This document shows, piece after piece, positions 15,989 to 25,322 of a stretch of 64,000 nucleotides of DNA. The stretch is from an uncultured Bacteroides sp. (lineage in GTDB: Bacteria; Bacteroidota; Bacteroidia; Bacteroidales; Bacteroidaceae), in assembly GCA_900755095.1 (NCBI GenBank), contig CAAEFE010000080.1, positions 1-64,000 of the forward strand, written 5' to 3'. A program made the translations under genes and the position numbers. Under the pieces are notes generated by a model. It ran no database searches, was not told where the DNA came from, and saw only the letters and a list, made by a program, of their open reading frames with translations. Every line of letters starts with the position of its first letter. Positions within the stretch are counted from its first letter, which is position 1.

Positions 15989-16965
15989 GCCGTAACGGAT
16001 TTATTGCGCAAGACCACCCACACCACGATGGGGATTCCCAGCAGCGCGGTGATGGCGTTGATCGGCAGGGGGAACAGTTTGGAAACGAGGTCGCAAAGCA
16101 GCAGCACGGAAGCACCCGAAAGAACGGTGCCCGGCACGAGCACCCGATGGTCACTGTTGCGGAACAGCATCCGCGTGACGTGGGGCATGGCCAGCCCGAT
16201 GAAACCTATCGGACCGCAAAAGGCGGTCACCGTGCCGGCCAGCAACGTCGTGGAGAGGAACAGCAGTCCGCGTGAGCGACGGACGTTCAGCCCCATCGTC
16301 ACGGCATACTCCTCGCCGAACAGCAGCAGGTTGAGCGGCTTGATGGTGATTACGGCCAACAACAATCCGGCGATAATCGACGGGATGAGTACCGCAAGCT
16401 GATTGAAGGTCACGTCGCCGAGCGATCCCATCGTCCAGATGACGAACATTTTCAAGGATTCATCGTTGGCAACATACTGCAATATTTGGACGACCGCACC
16501 GATTCCCGACGAGAACATCATGCCGAGAATCAGAATTACCATGATATCTTTGATGCGGTGTCCGACGGCGGCGATGACAACCAACACGATTGCCGCTCCG
16601 AGCCATGCCGCCCCAGCGATGCCTATCGACGAGCCGACACCGGCAAGTACGACGAGTGCCACGCCGAGGCTCGCGCCCGAACTGATACCGAGCACGTAAG
16701 GCCCGGCAAGGGGATTGCGGAAGAGGGTCTGCATCTGAAGACCGCTGACCGACAGGGCGGCTCCGGCCAGCAACGCGACCACCGCCTTAATCAGTCGGAT
16801 ATTCAGTATGATTTTCGCCGTCGCTCGCGGACAATCGCCACCCGTCAGGGCCGCCCAAACATCGCCGAGCGGCACGGCGACAGCCCCCACCGCCAAATCC
16901 AGCAGAAACAGGAAGAGGGTGAGGGCAGCCAGTGCGGTAAATAATAGGACGGAACGGGAGCGCAT
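15985..16965 (-). CDS. btuC: Cobalamin ABC transporter permease (BtuC/FecCD family)
   Basis: 326 residues, almost entirely hydrophobic, with about nine or ten helices as in BtuC. Family signatures include PLAGPYVLGISSGASLGVAL (about 88-107) and CGPIGFIGLAMPHVTRMLF (about 250-268). It forms the inner-membrane channel with BtuD. The stop overlaps btuD by four bases and the start is directly adjacent to the btuF stop, so the three are cotranscribed and probably translationally coupled. Confidence 0.92.
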   Translation of the reverse strand: MRSRSVLLFTALAALTLFLFLLDLAVGAVAVPLGDVWAALTGGDCPRATAKIILNIRLIKAVVALLAGAALSVSGLQMQTLFRNPLAGPYVLGISSGASLGVALVVLAGVGSSIGIAGAAWLGAAIVLVVIAAVGHRIKDIMVILILGMMFSSGIGAVVQILQYVANDESLKMFVIWTMGSLGDVTFNQLAVLIPSIIAGLLLAVITIKPLNLLLFGEEYAVTMGLNVRRSRGLLFLSTTLLAGTVTAFCGPIGFIGLAMPHVTRMLFRNSDHRVLVPGTVLSGASVLLLCDLVSKLFPLPINAITALLGIPIVVWVVLRNKSVTA

Positions 16966-18105
16966 TTATTTCAATTGCTTGTAATAGACGAAATCTTCTG
17001 CGACCAGTTCGGGGTGGAATATCTTTACGAGGTCTCGTAGCACGAGGTCGGGATTCACCACGGCCGACTCGTAGTAGTCGTTGCCGCCGGCGGCATTCGT
17101 GCGGGCGTTGTTGTTATAGACGTATCCGTTGCGGAAGCACCGGGTGTCGGTGAACTTCGGGCAGGCGGCTCGCAGTTCGTCGAGCGTGTTCGCCATACCC
17201 ACATGCAGCCACATATCGACTTGCGAGGCCAGCAGATACGCCTCTTCGAGGTCGATGGGCGCGGAAGCGTTTCCCGTGTTCTTCTTGTAGATGTAATCGC
17301 CTCCGGCATCTTTGATCAACCGGGCGACATAGCTTTCGGTCGAGGGCATGAACCAATTGTCGCCGTAAGGCGTGTTGAGCATCACTGAAGGGGCATCGAT
17401 GGCTGCATCGGTTACTCGCTTTTTCAAAGCGTTATAGCGAACCGGAATCTCGGCAAACACTTTCTCTCCCTCTGTCCGTTTTCCTGCAACCTCCGCCAAT
17501 GCCACCAGCCATTCGGCTTTGCCCAGCGGCGACTCTTCCAGGTAATCGCCGACATACATGAACGGGATGTTCAGTTCTTTCAGTTTCCCTTCCATCGAGC
17601 TGGCCCCGTTCACGCCGTAAAGCAGTACGAGGTCGGGATCGAGCGAGAGCAGCAGCTCATAGTTAATGTTCCCCTCATAGCCCACGTCGCCGACGCTGTC
17701 GCGTCGTGCCTGAATATCGGGATTGGAAATGTAGTCGATACCCGATACCCCGACCACGCGCCCCGTTTCGCCGATCGCGTCAAGCATGGCGATATGGGTC
17801 GAAGACATGCAGACGATGCGTCCGGCATTCCCGTTGAGTACCTGACCGGTGAAATCTTCGGGAGCGGCTTCGCCGTCACGGGCGATGAACAGGCACGTGG
17901 TAATGCTGTCGGCTCCCTGCCAAGGGTTCGTGACGGTAACCAATACGCTCTTTCTGCTGTCAGCACCTTTTATGTTAAACCCCGAAGCGTATTCAGGTGT
18001 ATAGGCCGTTCGGTTGAAATCGGCAAGTTTGGAACTCTTATCATGGCAGCCTGTGAATGTCAGTACAAGCAGCAATATCAGGCTCAGATTTTTCAATGCT
18101 TTCAT
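16966..18105 (-). CDS. btuF: Cobalamin-binding periplasmic lipoprotein (BtuF-like)
   Basis: 379 residues. Signal peptide with lipobox ending in Cys20 (LVLTFTGC). The body is a type III periplasmic binding protein with the two-lobe pattern: GRVVGVSGIDYISNPD and SLDPDLVLLYGV in the first lobe, and DLEEAYLLASQVDMWLHVG near the end. It hands the substrate to BtuC/BtuD. The family also binds iron-siderophores and haem; context decides for B12. It starts five bases after the btuB stop. Confidence 0.88.
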   Translation of the reverse strand: MKALKNLSLILLLVLTFTGCHDKSSKLADFNRTAYTPEYASGFNIKGADSRKSVLVTVTNPWQGADSITTCLFIARDGEAAPEDFTGQVLNGNAGRIVCMSSTHIAMLDAIGETGRVVGVSGIDYISNPDIQARRDSVGDVGYEGNINYELLLSLDPDLVLLYGVNGASSMEGKLKELNIPFMYVGDYLEESPLGKAEWLVALAEVAGKRTEGEKVFAEIPVRYNALKKRVTDAAIDAPSVMLNTPYGDNWFMPSTESYVARLIKDAGGDYIYKKNTGNASAPIDLEEAYLLASQVDMWLHVGMANTLDELRAACPKFTDTRCFRNGYVYNNNARTNAAGGNDYYESAVVNPDLVLRDLVKIFHPELVAEDFVYYKQLK

Positions 18106-18109
18106 ATTG

Positions 18110-20200
18110 TTACAAATTTGTATTTACGGATTTCTTCTTATTTTTTCCGAACTTCGGGGTGATGCCGATGAACAGTTCGAAGTTGATACCGGGCATGGGG
18201 CGCGAGAGCACCGAAAGGTAGTCCTCGTTGAAGAGATTATTGACTGCAAATTTCAATTGAACGTCCACCGGTTTGAAAAACAGGTTTTTCTCCAAGGAGA
18301 CGTTGCTCATGAAATATTCGGGCAGGTGTCCTGTCAGCGTGTAGTCGTTGCTTGACATGGTGAAACGCTCCGAGTAGAACGCCCACTTGTAAAGGAACGC
18401 CCACGACCGCCACGACAACCGTCCTGTCAGCGAGGCGGAATGCTCCGGCACGTAGGGCAGCTGTTTGCCCACCGACTGGTCAGCAGGTGACATTTTCTCG
18501 CCCTCGTTGATAGAGGGTGTCCACGAATAAGAGCCGTTCAGGTCGATGAGCCAATCCTTTGCCGGCTGCACGGCCAGGTTCGCTTTGACCTCGATGCCGT
18601 AGGCGTGTACCTTCTTCACGTTGCGGGGCGAAAAGAATCCTTTGGTGGTGGGCAGCCAGATAATCCAGTCGTCGATGTAGGAATCGAACCAGTTCACGCC
18701 GCCGTTCAACTTATAGGCATTTTCTTTGCCGACCTCGAAACTTACACCTGCATCGTAGCTGAAACCATGCTCGTTTCTCAGATTGGGATTGCCACCGGGC
18801 AGGAAATAGAGGTCATTCAGCGTCGGGAAACGGTAATTGCGTGAAACAGAAGCTTTGAGCATCACATTCCCTTTCGGAGAAATGATGCCGTCAATAAAAA
18901 AAGCCGGTATAAGTGGAGCCCACTCGGAACCGTACATTTCTTCTCGCAACACAACCGACATGCCAAGCCGGTCTATCGGTTGCCACTTGGCAGATACGGA
19001 GCCGGAAAGTTCCACGCGTCCTTTGTCATAGCCCACGATGGCCTTGCCTCCGTCCTGCAAAATGATATTCTTGTCCTCACTGCGTACCAAATGCTGGTGA
19101 GCCGATACGTTAGCGGTGAAAAACCAACGTTTTGTTGGACTGTATTCACCTTCAGCCTGCCCGTAGAACGTATTTACCTTGCTGCGCGAACGGGTCATCG
19201 ACGCCCAGTTATCAGGTGCGACCTCACGCTTGTAGTCGTAGGCCATCCATGTGTGTATGTAACCGCCTTTCACGCCAAGTTTCCAATTGCTTTTGATATG
19301 ATCCCACGAAAGGACACTGCGGAAAGTCTGTTCCCGCTGGCGGTTCTCGAAGTCGGTTGCATCTCCGTAGTCGGTCGTCAACATCGGAAGTTCCCGGTTG
19401 GAGTTGATATACCATGCGTTCAGGCCTAATTTGTCGCCTTTGCGGGTGTTGTAATAGACTTCTTGAAGCAGGTGCAGGTCCTTGAACGCACCGCTTCGGT
19501 TGCGCTCTACGGGGTGATACTGCCCGATGATGTTCTTGTCCTCGTCGTAGATATTTATCTTCTTGTCGTGGTTGGTGTACTTGTAATCGTTAGGCGAGGA
19601 AGAATAGACCGCACGGGTAGAGCCGTGCCACCGCTTGCTTCCGTAGGTGAAGCGAGCGAACTCGTCGAAGGTCTTGAACGAGCCGATGCCCTGCACGTAC
19701 TGGGCGTTGAACCCTTCGGCGACTTCGGGAGCCGTGCCGAGCTTGACTAAACCGCCCAGTCCGCCGCCCGTTTCGTTCACCGACGAAGTGCCGTGCAGCA
19801 GCGACGCTTGGTCGATGAAGTAGGACGGGATAGTAGAAAAGTCGGTCATGCCGAGCATGGGGTTGTTGATGCGCATCCCGTTCCACGTCACCTGCGTATG
19901 GCTGGGCGACGTGCCGCGGAAGGCAACGGTCGAGAGCGTGGCGCGGCCGTAGCTTTTGACAAACACGGACGAGTTGAATGTCAGGATGTCCGCCATTGAG
20001 AGGGCGATGTTCTCTTTCAGTGCGAGTGAATCGAACTTCGTCTTCTGCACGCCGATTTCTTTCATCGGCCGATGTCCGATGACCGTGACTTCCGGTATGG
20101 TGAGATGCCAGCCTGACCGCTTTTTGCTTTCCGTCTGCTGCGCAAAAAGTGCCGTGGGGAGACATGCCGCCAAAGCGAATAACAGATATAGTCTTTTCAT
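18110..20200 (-). CDS. btuB: TonB-dependent outer-membrane B12 receptor (BtuB-like)
   Basis: 696 residues from the ATG at 20200, which has AGGAGG upstream; an earlier in-frame ATG lies inside a non-signal stretch and is less likely. Signal peptide (MKRLYLLFALAACLPTALFAQ), plug domain (about 30-150; SMADILTFNSSVFVKSYG, VAFRGTSPSHTQVTWNG), then a long 22-strand type barrel ending in NLFNEDYLSVLSRPMPG and a C-terminal ELFIGITPKFG strand. It lacks the N-terminal carboxypeptidase-like domain of SusC proteins, in line with BtuB. It should work with the BtuG-like lipoprotein encoded 14 bases upstream. Confidence 0.9.
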   Translation of the reverse strand: MKRLYLLFALAACLPTALFAQQTESKKRSGWHLTIPEVTVIGHRPMKEIGVQKTKFDSLALKENIALSMADILTFNSSVFVKSYGRATLSTVAFRGTSPSHTQVTWNGMRINNPMLGMTDFSTIPSYFIDQASLLHGTSSVNETGGGLGGLVKLGTAPEVAEGFNAQYVQGIGSFKTFDEFARFTYGSKRWHGSTRAVYSSSPNDYKYTNHDKKINIYDEDKNIIGQYHPVERNRSGAFKDLHLLQEVYYNTRKGDKLGLNAWYINSNRELPMLTTDYGDATDFENRQREQTFRSVLSWDHIKSNWKLGVKGGYIHTWMAYDYKREVAPDNWASMTRSRSKVNTFYGQAEGEYSPTKRWFFTANVSAHQHLVRSEDKNIILQDGGKAIVGYDKGRVELSGSVSAKWQPIDRLGMSVVLREEMYGSEWAPLIPAFFIDGIISPKGNVMLKASVSRNYRFPTLNDLYFLPGGNPNLRNEHGFSYDAGVSFEVGKENAYKLNGGVNWFDSYIDDWIIWLPTTKGFFSPRNVKKVHAYGIEVKANLAVQPAKDWLIDLNGSYSWTPSINEGEKMSPADQSVGKQLPYVPEHSASLTGRLSWRSWAFLYKWAFYSERFTMSSNDYTLTGHLPEYFMSNVSLEKNLFFKPVDVQLKFAVNNLFNEDYLSVLSRPMPGINFELFIGITPKFGKNKKKSVNTNL

Positions 20201-20213
20201 ATTGCCTCCTTTC

Positions 20214-21293
20214 TTATTTCCAACAAAATGCACCAGGGATAATCCCAACATAAAATTCATCAATCAGTTCGCCGTCAAGTGAGTAGCGGTATATCATGCC
20301 CTGCTGTTGGTAGTCGATGGCATCAGCGATGTACACCTCCCCGTTAGCGGGGTTCACCGTCAAGCCGTAATAAATCGTACCGCTGTATTCGAGGAACGGG
20401 CGCACCGGCACACGGCTCGCCGTCACGTCCATGCACCAGATGTCTTTGTTAATCCAGTAGAGTTTGTCCCTGTCGCCGTTGAGCTGCACCTCCGAGGGCC
20501 AGTCGCCCAACTTGAACTTGAACTGCTTCTCCACAGTGAAGGTCTCGGCGTCGATGCGGTAGAGCGAGGGGGCTTCGTAACCGTAGGGGCTGCCCTCGTA
20601 GCCGCCGTCGGTAATCGTCCACATCTTGTTATACTTGTCCATGACCAACGATGTGGGCTGGATGCCGATTTTCAGTTCATCGACAACTTGGTCGGTCTCG
20701 GTGTCGATTTTGATGATACGGTTCTGGTAACTCCAACAGTTGCAATAGACGTATTTGCCGTACTGCACCATCTGCTCCGTCGAGCCGCTTTCCATCGTCA
20801 TGTCCGGCACTTGGATATGCCCGGTGATTTCATACGTTCGCGGATTTATAATGAAGATGCGGTTGTCCCACAGTTGGGTGACATAGGCTTTCTCGTCGCT
20901 CAGGAAATGGATATAGCGCGGGGAGGTCAGATTCTCGATGCGTCCCACCTCCTTGAAGGTGTTCAGGTCGATGGCGAAAATCACGTGGGAGTTGTTCACC
21001 ACGACCCAGCCCTTGTTGTCGTAGATGGTCATCGACTGTGCCACGTCGCCGAGCTTCATGCCGTTGGCACGGAAGAAGACCTCGTTCTGCACCTGTTTGG
21101 TCTCTGGGTCGTAGTAGCTCAGCGAGGCGTTGCCGTACTGGAAGTTGCCCTCGTTGGTAATGAACAGTCCGGCTCCCGTGGCGTTGAAATCCTCCACGGC
21201 ATCGCCGTAGTCCCACTTCATGCAGGCGGTTAAGGATAGTGTCGCTCCGACAACTACGCTCCATAGCAGATATTTCAATTGGTGATGGGTCAT
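20214..21293 (-). CDS. btuG: BtuG-like surface B12-binding lipoprotein (beta-propeller)
   Basis: 359 residues with lipoprotein signal (Cys24 in SLTAC). The rest is a series of blade-like repeats: VVVNNSHVIFAIDLNTFKEV, ITGHIQVPDM, IIKIDTETDQVVDELKIG, SLYRIDAETFTVEKQFKF and the like, as in seven-bladed YncE/DUF5074 propellers. In Bacteroides, BtuG is a surface lipoprotein with this fold that captures cobalamin and passes it to BtuB; location directly before btuB supports the same role. The exact paralogue class cannot be set without alignment. Confidence 0.82.
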   Translation of the reverse strand: MTHHQLKYLLWSVVVGATLSLTACMKWDYGDAVEDFNATGAGLFITNEGNFQYGNASLSYYDPETKQVQNEVFFRANGMKLGDVAQSMTIYDNKGWVVVNNSHVIFAIDLNTFKEVGRIENLTSPRYIHFLSDEKAYVTQLWDNRIFIINPRTYEITGHIQVPDMTMESGSTEQMVQYGKYVYCNCWSYQNRIIKIDTETDQVVDELKIGIQPTSLVMDKYNKMWTITDGGYEGSPYGYEAPSLYRIDAETFTVEKQFKFKLGDWPSEVQLNGDRDKLYWINKDIWCMDVTASRVPVRPFLEYSGTIYYGLTVNPANGEVYIADAIDYQQQGMIYRYSLDGELIDEFYVGIIPGAFCWK

Positions 21294-21378
21294 ACCGTTG
21301 TTTTTATAGTTAATCCCCGGTAGTCTTACCTTACGGCAAGCATACCGAGGATTGGCAGAAAATTTATTGTTTGGTTAT

Positions 21379-23478
21379 CTATTCAGCGGGCTTGTACTTC
21401 CCGTCTATCATGTCTTGGTAGGTGGGGTTGTATTTGCAGCCACTTACAATCCAATTTGGTTCAGTAATTTGATTATCCTTGATAAAAGGCTCAAATATAG
21501 AAAAATCAGAAAAAGAAGTAAGCTTAACGAAATTCACTCCTGATAAACTTTTAAGCTTCGGCATATCAAAAGATGTTAATTTGGAAGCAGCATCTGCACT
21601 TAAAGATCCAGCTATAGAGACTAATTCAGGGCATGAGAAAGCGGAAAATCCATGAATCGTTATTCCCGCTCCTCCAACTTTTTCAAGCACAGGAAAAAGC
21701 TCATAAGTGGTTGTAGAACGGATATCTAATCCTCCATATGGAAGGTCGTTGGTTGACCACTTACCTTCTTTTGCATATGATGGATTTGAATTGCAACAAA
21801 TCGATTTTAAATTACTAAAATTATGAACCATTTTAGGAGTATTAAGTGCCCCCTCCATAAAAAATTGACCGCCAATTTTTTCAAGTTTTGAAAATTCTAA
21901 GTTTGATGCCATCATATTAATTTTGAGATGCATATAGCCGTCAACAAATTTGAGATTATTTGCAACGATGCCAGATTTCATCCCTGCACCAAAATAAAAG
22001 TCGCCGTGTACCTCTTCAATTGGAAGGGTAAAAACTTTTTTGTCTGGTGTTATGTATGATAAATTCTTTACCTTTTTAAAATTGAAATCAACATAGTTAT
22101 TCGCCCAGGCATCAATATAAATAGAAACATTCGAAAGATCATCTTTCGTTATAAGTTTTTGTAGTTTCTTACATTCCGAGATGCGTATAATGGATTCCTC
22201 TGAATCTTCATTAGAAAAAACAGCATCACTAATGTCTATAGGAGAAGAACAACTTATTAGCTTCTCTAATTTTAACGATCCTATTCTTTTTAAGTTTTTA
22301 AGATTTGATAATGATGAAAGTTCATCGAAATAACAAATTGAAAGAAGGCCTGTTACGGTTGCCAGATTCGACATTTCATCAAGATTAGTAAGAGAAACAT
22401 TTCCTGTAGTGGAAAACAAATCTCCTTGAATATAGTTCGAAATAATAAAACAATCTCCATTAACAACAGAAAGTTTGGGCATTGATAATTTTTCAAACTC
22501 GATAGGCAAAGATGAAAAATTAATACTTCCTGTTTCAATAAGCTCAGGGAAAGAGATAGATTTTAAAGTCGAAATCTCATTAATGCTTAACGAATTTTTA
22601 ACAGTCTGTACTTTGGGAAATACCAATGTGCTAATTGCACCTTTACCCATACCGAAAATGTTTAATGCCCCTCCGACGTTTATCAGTTCGGGTATTTGAA
22701 GCGTTGTCAATGTGGACGAACTGATAACAAAATCACCCTCAATAGCTTTTAGCAGATCAAACTGAACGAATTTTACACCATTGTTGTACACATGGATATT
22801 GCCCGTTACCTCGTTCAATTTGGTCATGGAGACCATCTCCAGCGTTTCGTTCGCAGCCGGGTTTTCCTCCGAACCAATCGACAAACCGCCGATTTTGGTA
22901 ATGTTGTCCAAACCGGTCAGCGTTCCACCGGTATAGCTGTTCTTTATTGTGATGGTTCCTTCGACTTCTTTAATAATACTAAGTCCAGAAATATCACTGA
23001 TATTTTCTGCATTTTCTGCGTCCGAACCAATAATAAGATTACCTTTTATGATTGTAACGCCAGATTCAATAAAAGCAGCTACTTCTGAGTTTTTTTTCAG
23101 TTCTACATCACCCTCACTTCTTATCTCATCCTTCACAACAACATAAGTATAGTCATTGGTAGCTCCATTAAAAGAAGTAACACGGAAAGTACGTTCAGTG
23201 TTCCAATCAGTTATGGATGTTGGATCAGGGAATATCTTTGCAGAAGGTGTGTAAATGAAAGATGCCTTTGCTCCATCAAGAGAAACTGTGTATGGTACAG
23301 TCATCGTAATTGTGTTGTTCTCAATGACAGCATCATATGTCTTATCATTCACACTCAGTACCACGGATGTGATGAAATTATCATCAGCATCAACTGGAAT
23401 TTCGTTCTTATCGGAACAGCCGACAGCCAAAATACCGAAGAAAAGGCCGAACAGCAAGTTAAAATTGATTGGTTTCAT
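21379..23478 (-). CDS. Surface lipoprotein with leucine-rich/receptor-L-like repeats, 699 aa
   Basis: Lipoprotein signal (Cys21 in ILAVGC), followed by an Ig-like domain of the DUF5018 sort (about 35-115; VVLSVNDKTYDAVIENNTITMTVPYTV). Then come about 20 irregular repeats with L/I spacing such as ELINVGGALNIFG, FPKVQTVKNSLSIN and FPELIETGSINFSS, which should form a curved solenoid. No catalytic motif is visible. The gene is clearly more AT-rich than btuG-btuD, except for a G+C-rich patch near 22790-22930. As part of the riboswitch operon it may help B12 capture at the surface (inference); the true ligand is unknown. Confidence 0.7.
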   Translation of the reverse strand: MKPINFNLLFGLFFGILAVGCSDKNEIPVDADDNFITSVVLSVNDKTYDAVIENNTITMTVPYTVSLDGAKASFIYTPSAKIFPDPTSITDWNTERTFRVTSFNGATNDYTYVVVKDEIRSEGDVELKKNSEVAAFIESGVTIIKGNLIIGSDAENAENISDISGLSIIKEVEGTITIKNSYTGGTLTGLDNITKIGGLSIGSEENPAANETLEMVSMTKLNEVTGNIHVYNNGVKFVQFDLLKAIEGDFVISSSTLTTLQIPELINVGGALNIFGMGKGAISTLVFPKVQTVKNSLSINEISTLKSISFPELIETGSINFSSLPIEFEKLSMPKLSVVNGDCFIISNYIQGDLFSTTGNVSLTNLDEMSNLATVTGLLSICYFDELSSLSNLKNLKRIGSLKLEKLISCSSPIDISDAVFSNEDSEESIIRISECKKLQKLITKDDLSNVSIYIDAWANNYVDFNFKKVKNLSYITPDKKVFTLPIEEVHGDFYFGAGMKSGIVANNLKFVDGYMHLKINMMASNLEFSKLEKIGGQFFMEGALNTPKMVHNFSNLKSICCNSNPSYAKEGKWSTNDLPYGGLDIRSTTTYELFPVLEKVGGAGITIHGFSAFSCPELVSIAGSLSADAASKLTSFDMPKLKSLSGVNFVKLTSFSDFSIFEPFIKDNQITEPNWIVSGCKYNPTYQDMIDGKYKPAE

Positions 23479-23501
23479 TTGTAATATGTTATTATTGTTT
23501 T

Positions 23502-25247
23502 TTACTTTATGTTTAAATCTTGGAACGAAAATACTTCGGTAGAGATTTCTCCTAAAACGCCGCTTTTAGCCAAGGCTCCATTCTGAACTTTTATGAAGTC
23601 GATGTATTGGAGATTTACCGGAGAGCCGTCGTGATACATGGCATTAGATATTTTGAATCCGTTTTTCTGTCCAGAACCGTCATACGAATCACCAGCCAAC
23701 ATATCGGAACCGCAATTATCCACATACCCCCAGTCATAAGGAGAGTTACTCCAGTAACCTGTGGATGGACTTTGTGAATTGCGTGGCAATAGTCGAGTAC
23801 CGTACAAAGTGTAGGAGTCGGCCGTAATCCACAACGGATAATAGTAAGGTTGCGTGTGGTAGGCATTGAAATCGACCCAGCCAGTGTTTCCCAAATTGTC
23901 AATCCAATAAGTGTGTGAACCATCCGAGGCCGGTCGGAAATAGGTCACCTCATAATCTTGAATGGTGGTGGGTTTCCCTGTTTCGCTGCCCCGCAGTTCG
24001 TACCACTCATCATCGGGAAGTCCATTGCCGTTGACATCCTGCATCACCCACACTATCCCCGGTTCATTGGAAGAATCAAAGGCATTGCCCTGAATAGCAA
24101 AATCATATCCACCCTTATTCTGAATGCTGTGGTCAAACCCTACTATGATGTAACCGCCAAAGGAGCCGAGAGATACATAACTTTGCTTGGCAATACGCTT
24201 GGAAGCATATTCGACGGCCGCTTCTCGGGTCGATTCGCTACCGGTAAAACCACCAGTATTGGTTTCGTTGATGAATTGTCCGGGAGCCGGCGTATATTCA
24301 TACACTCTGTTGGAATAGGCCGAACTCGCACCTGAAGCAGCACGATATCCGGAAGATTCCGACCCGTTCACGCAAACTACGGTGACGGCGGATTCCACGG
24401 ATATGCTATTTTGCATTTCGGTGACAGAGACGGTTATCCGGTATTCTCCGGCGGACGAAGGGGTGAACTTATACACCCGACCGGTTTCACCTTCCACGGG
24501 CTTACCGTCTATGCTCCAGCGGTATTGCGGATTCTCGAAATAGTCCAGCAATGGACGCAAGAACACTGGTCGCCCGGCAAACGTATAGCGTGTGGAAACA
24601 GACTGCTCATAAGACGGGGCAGGGAAAACAACCTCATAAGGCATATTCTCGACCACCTCTATCTCCAACTCTTTCTTGGTTTCACCATCCTCGTTGGATG
24701 CTGTTATGGTAATCGGAAAAACTCCCACCTGATTTTCCTTAAACGTATAGGTCGTATCGGTGGATACCACAACCCCTGCACGTACCCATTCCACCTTGAA
24801 ACCGGCAAGGTCGCGATGGGCAATCACGGCAGTCAGGGTATTCTCTATGCCTTTTTGTACTTTCAATCCTTTGGCCGGCACATACAGATTGATGGCCGGG
24901 GGCAACAAATCCCTCACTTCCACTTTCACCTCTTCTTCGGCATGACCGTTTTCGTTGTCCACCCGCAGCGTAATAAAGACCTCCCCCGATTCATCCCACG
25001 TGTATTTCAGGGTCGGGTCTGTGGAAATCAGTTTCCCCTCTATGGTCCAGGCAAACAAGGCATGGTCTGCGTACCGGTAAGTCGGTGCGATGACCAGTTC
25101 CCGGCCAATCTTGACTGCATAGATACCGTCTTCACTATCGAGTTCAATCACTGGGGCTTGTCCGGATTCTGCAACGACAACCTCATCCCGATTGCAGGAT
25201 ATGAATAATACAGCGAGTGTAAAAAAAAATAAATTTTTGATTACCAT
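23502..25247 (-). CDS. PKD-domain surface lipoprotein of the B12 operon, 581 aa
   Basis: Lipoprotein signal (Cys18 in LFISC). At least three PKD/Ig-like modules follow, each with a YxWxxxG or YRWSIDGK core and a GxYxITVxVTxxxG end (about 35-105, 110-200, 205-290). A C-terminal domain (about 300-581) is rich in aromatic residues (GGYDFAIQGNAFDSSNEPGIVWVMQDVNGNGLPDDEWYEL) and carries a DxNGNGxPDDE string like a calcium-binding loop. Similar cell-surface proteins occur in Bacteroidetes B12 loci. Direct binding of B12 is possible but not shown by the sequence. Confidence 0.75.
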   Translation of the reverse strand: MVIKNLFFFTLAVLFISCNRDEVVVAESGQAPVIELDSEDGIYAVKIGRELVIAPTYRYADHALFAWTIEGKLISTDPTLKYTWDESGEVFITLRVDNENGHAEEEVKVEVRDLLPPAINLYVPAKGLKVQKGIENTLTAVIAHRDLAGFKVEWVRAGVVVSTDTTYTFKENQVGVFPITITASNEDGETKKELEIEVVENMPYEVVFPAPSYEQSVSTRYTFAGRPVFLRPLLDYFENPQYRWSIDGKPVEGETGRVYKFTPSSAGEYRITVSVTEMQNSISVESAVTVVCVNGSESSGYRAASGASSAYSNRVYEYTPAPGQFINETNTGGFTGSESTREAAVEYASKRIAKQSYVSLGSFGGYIIVGFDHSIQNKGGYDFAIQGNAFDSSNEPGIVWVMQDVNGNGLPDDEWYELRGSETGKPTTIQDYEVTYFRPASDGSHTYWIDNLGNTGWVDFNAYHTQPYYYPLWITADSYTLYGTRLLPRNSQSPSTGYWSNSPYDWGYVDNCGSDMLAGDSYDGSGQKNGFKISNAMYHDGSPVNLQYIDFIKVQNGALAKSGVLGEISTEVFSFQDLNIK

Positions 25248-25322
25248 GAATACAAGCTGGTTAGATTAAAAGACAACCACCACTTCCAAGTTTAAATTTC
25301 CTTGAAAGGGGTGGTTATAAAA

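Noticed and set aside
20307-21233. Long plus-strand frame opposite btuG
   Set aside because: Val/His/Arg-rich shadow of the propeller gene; no motif.
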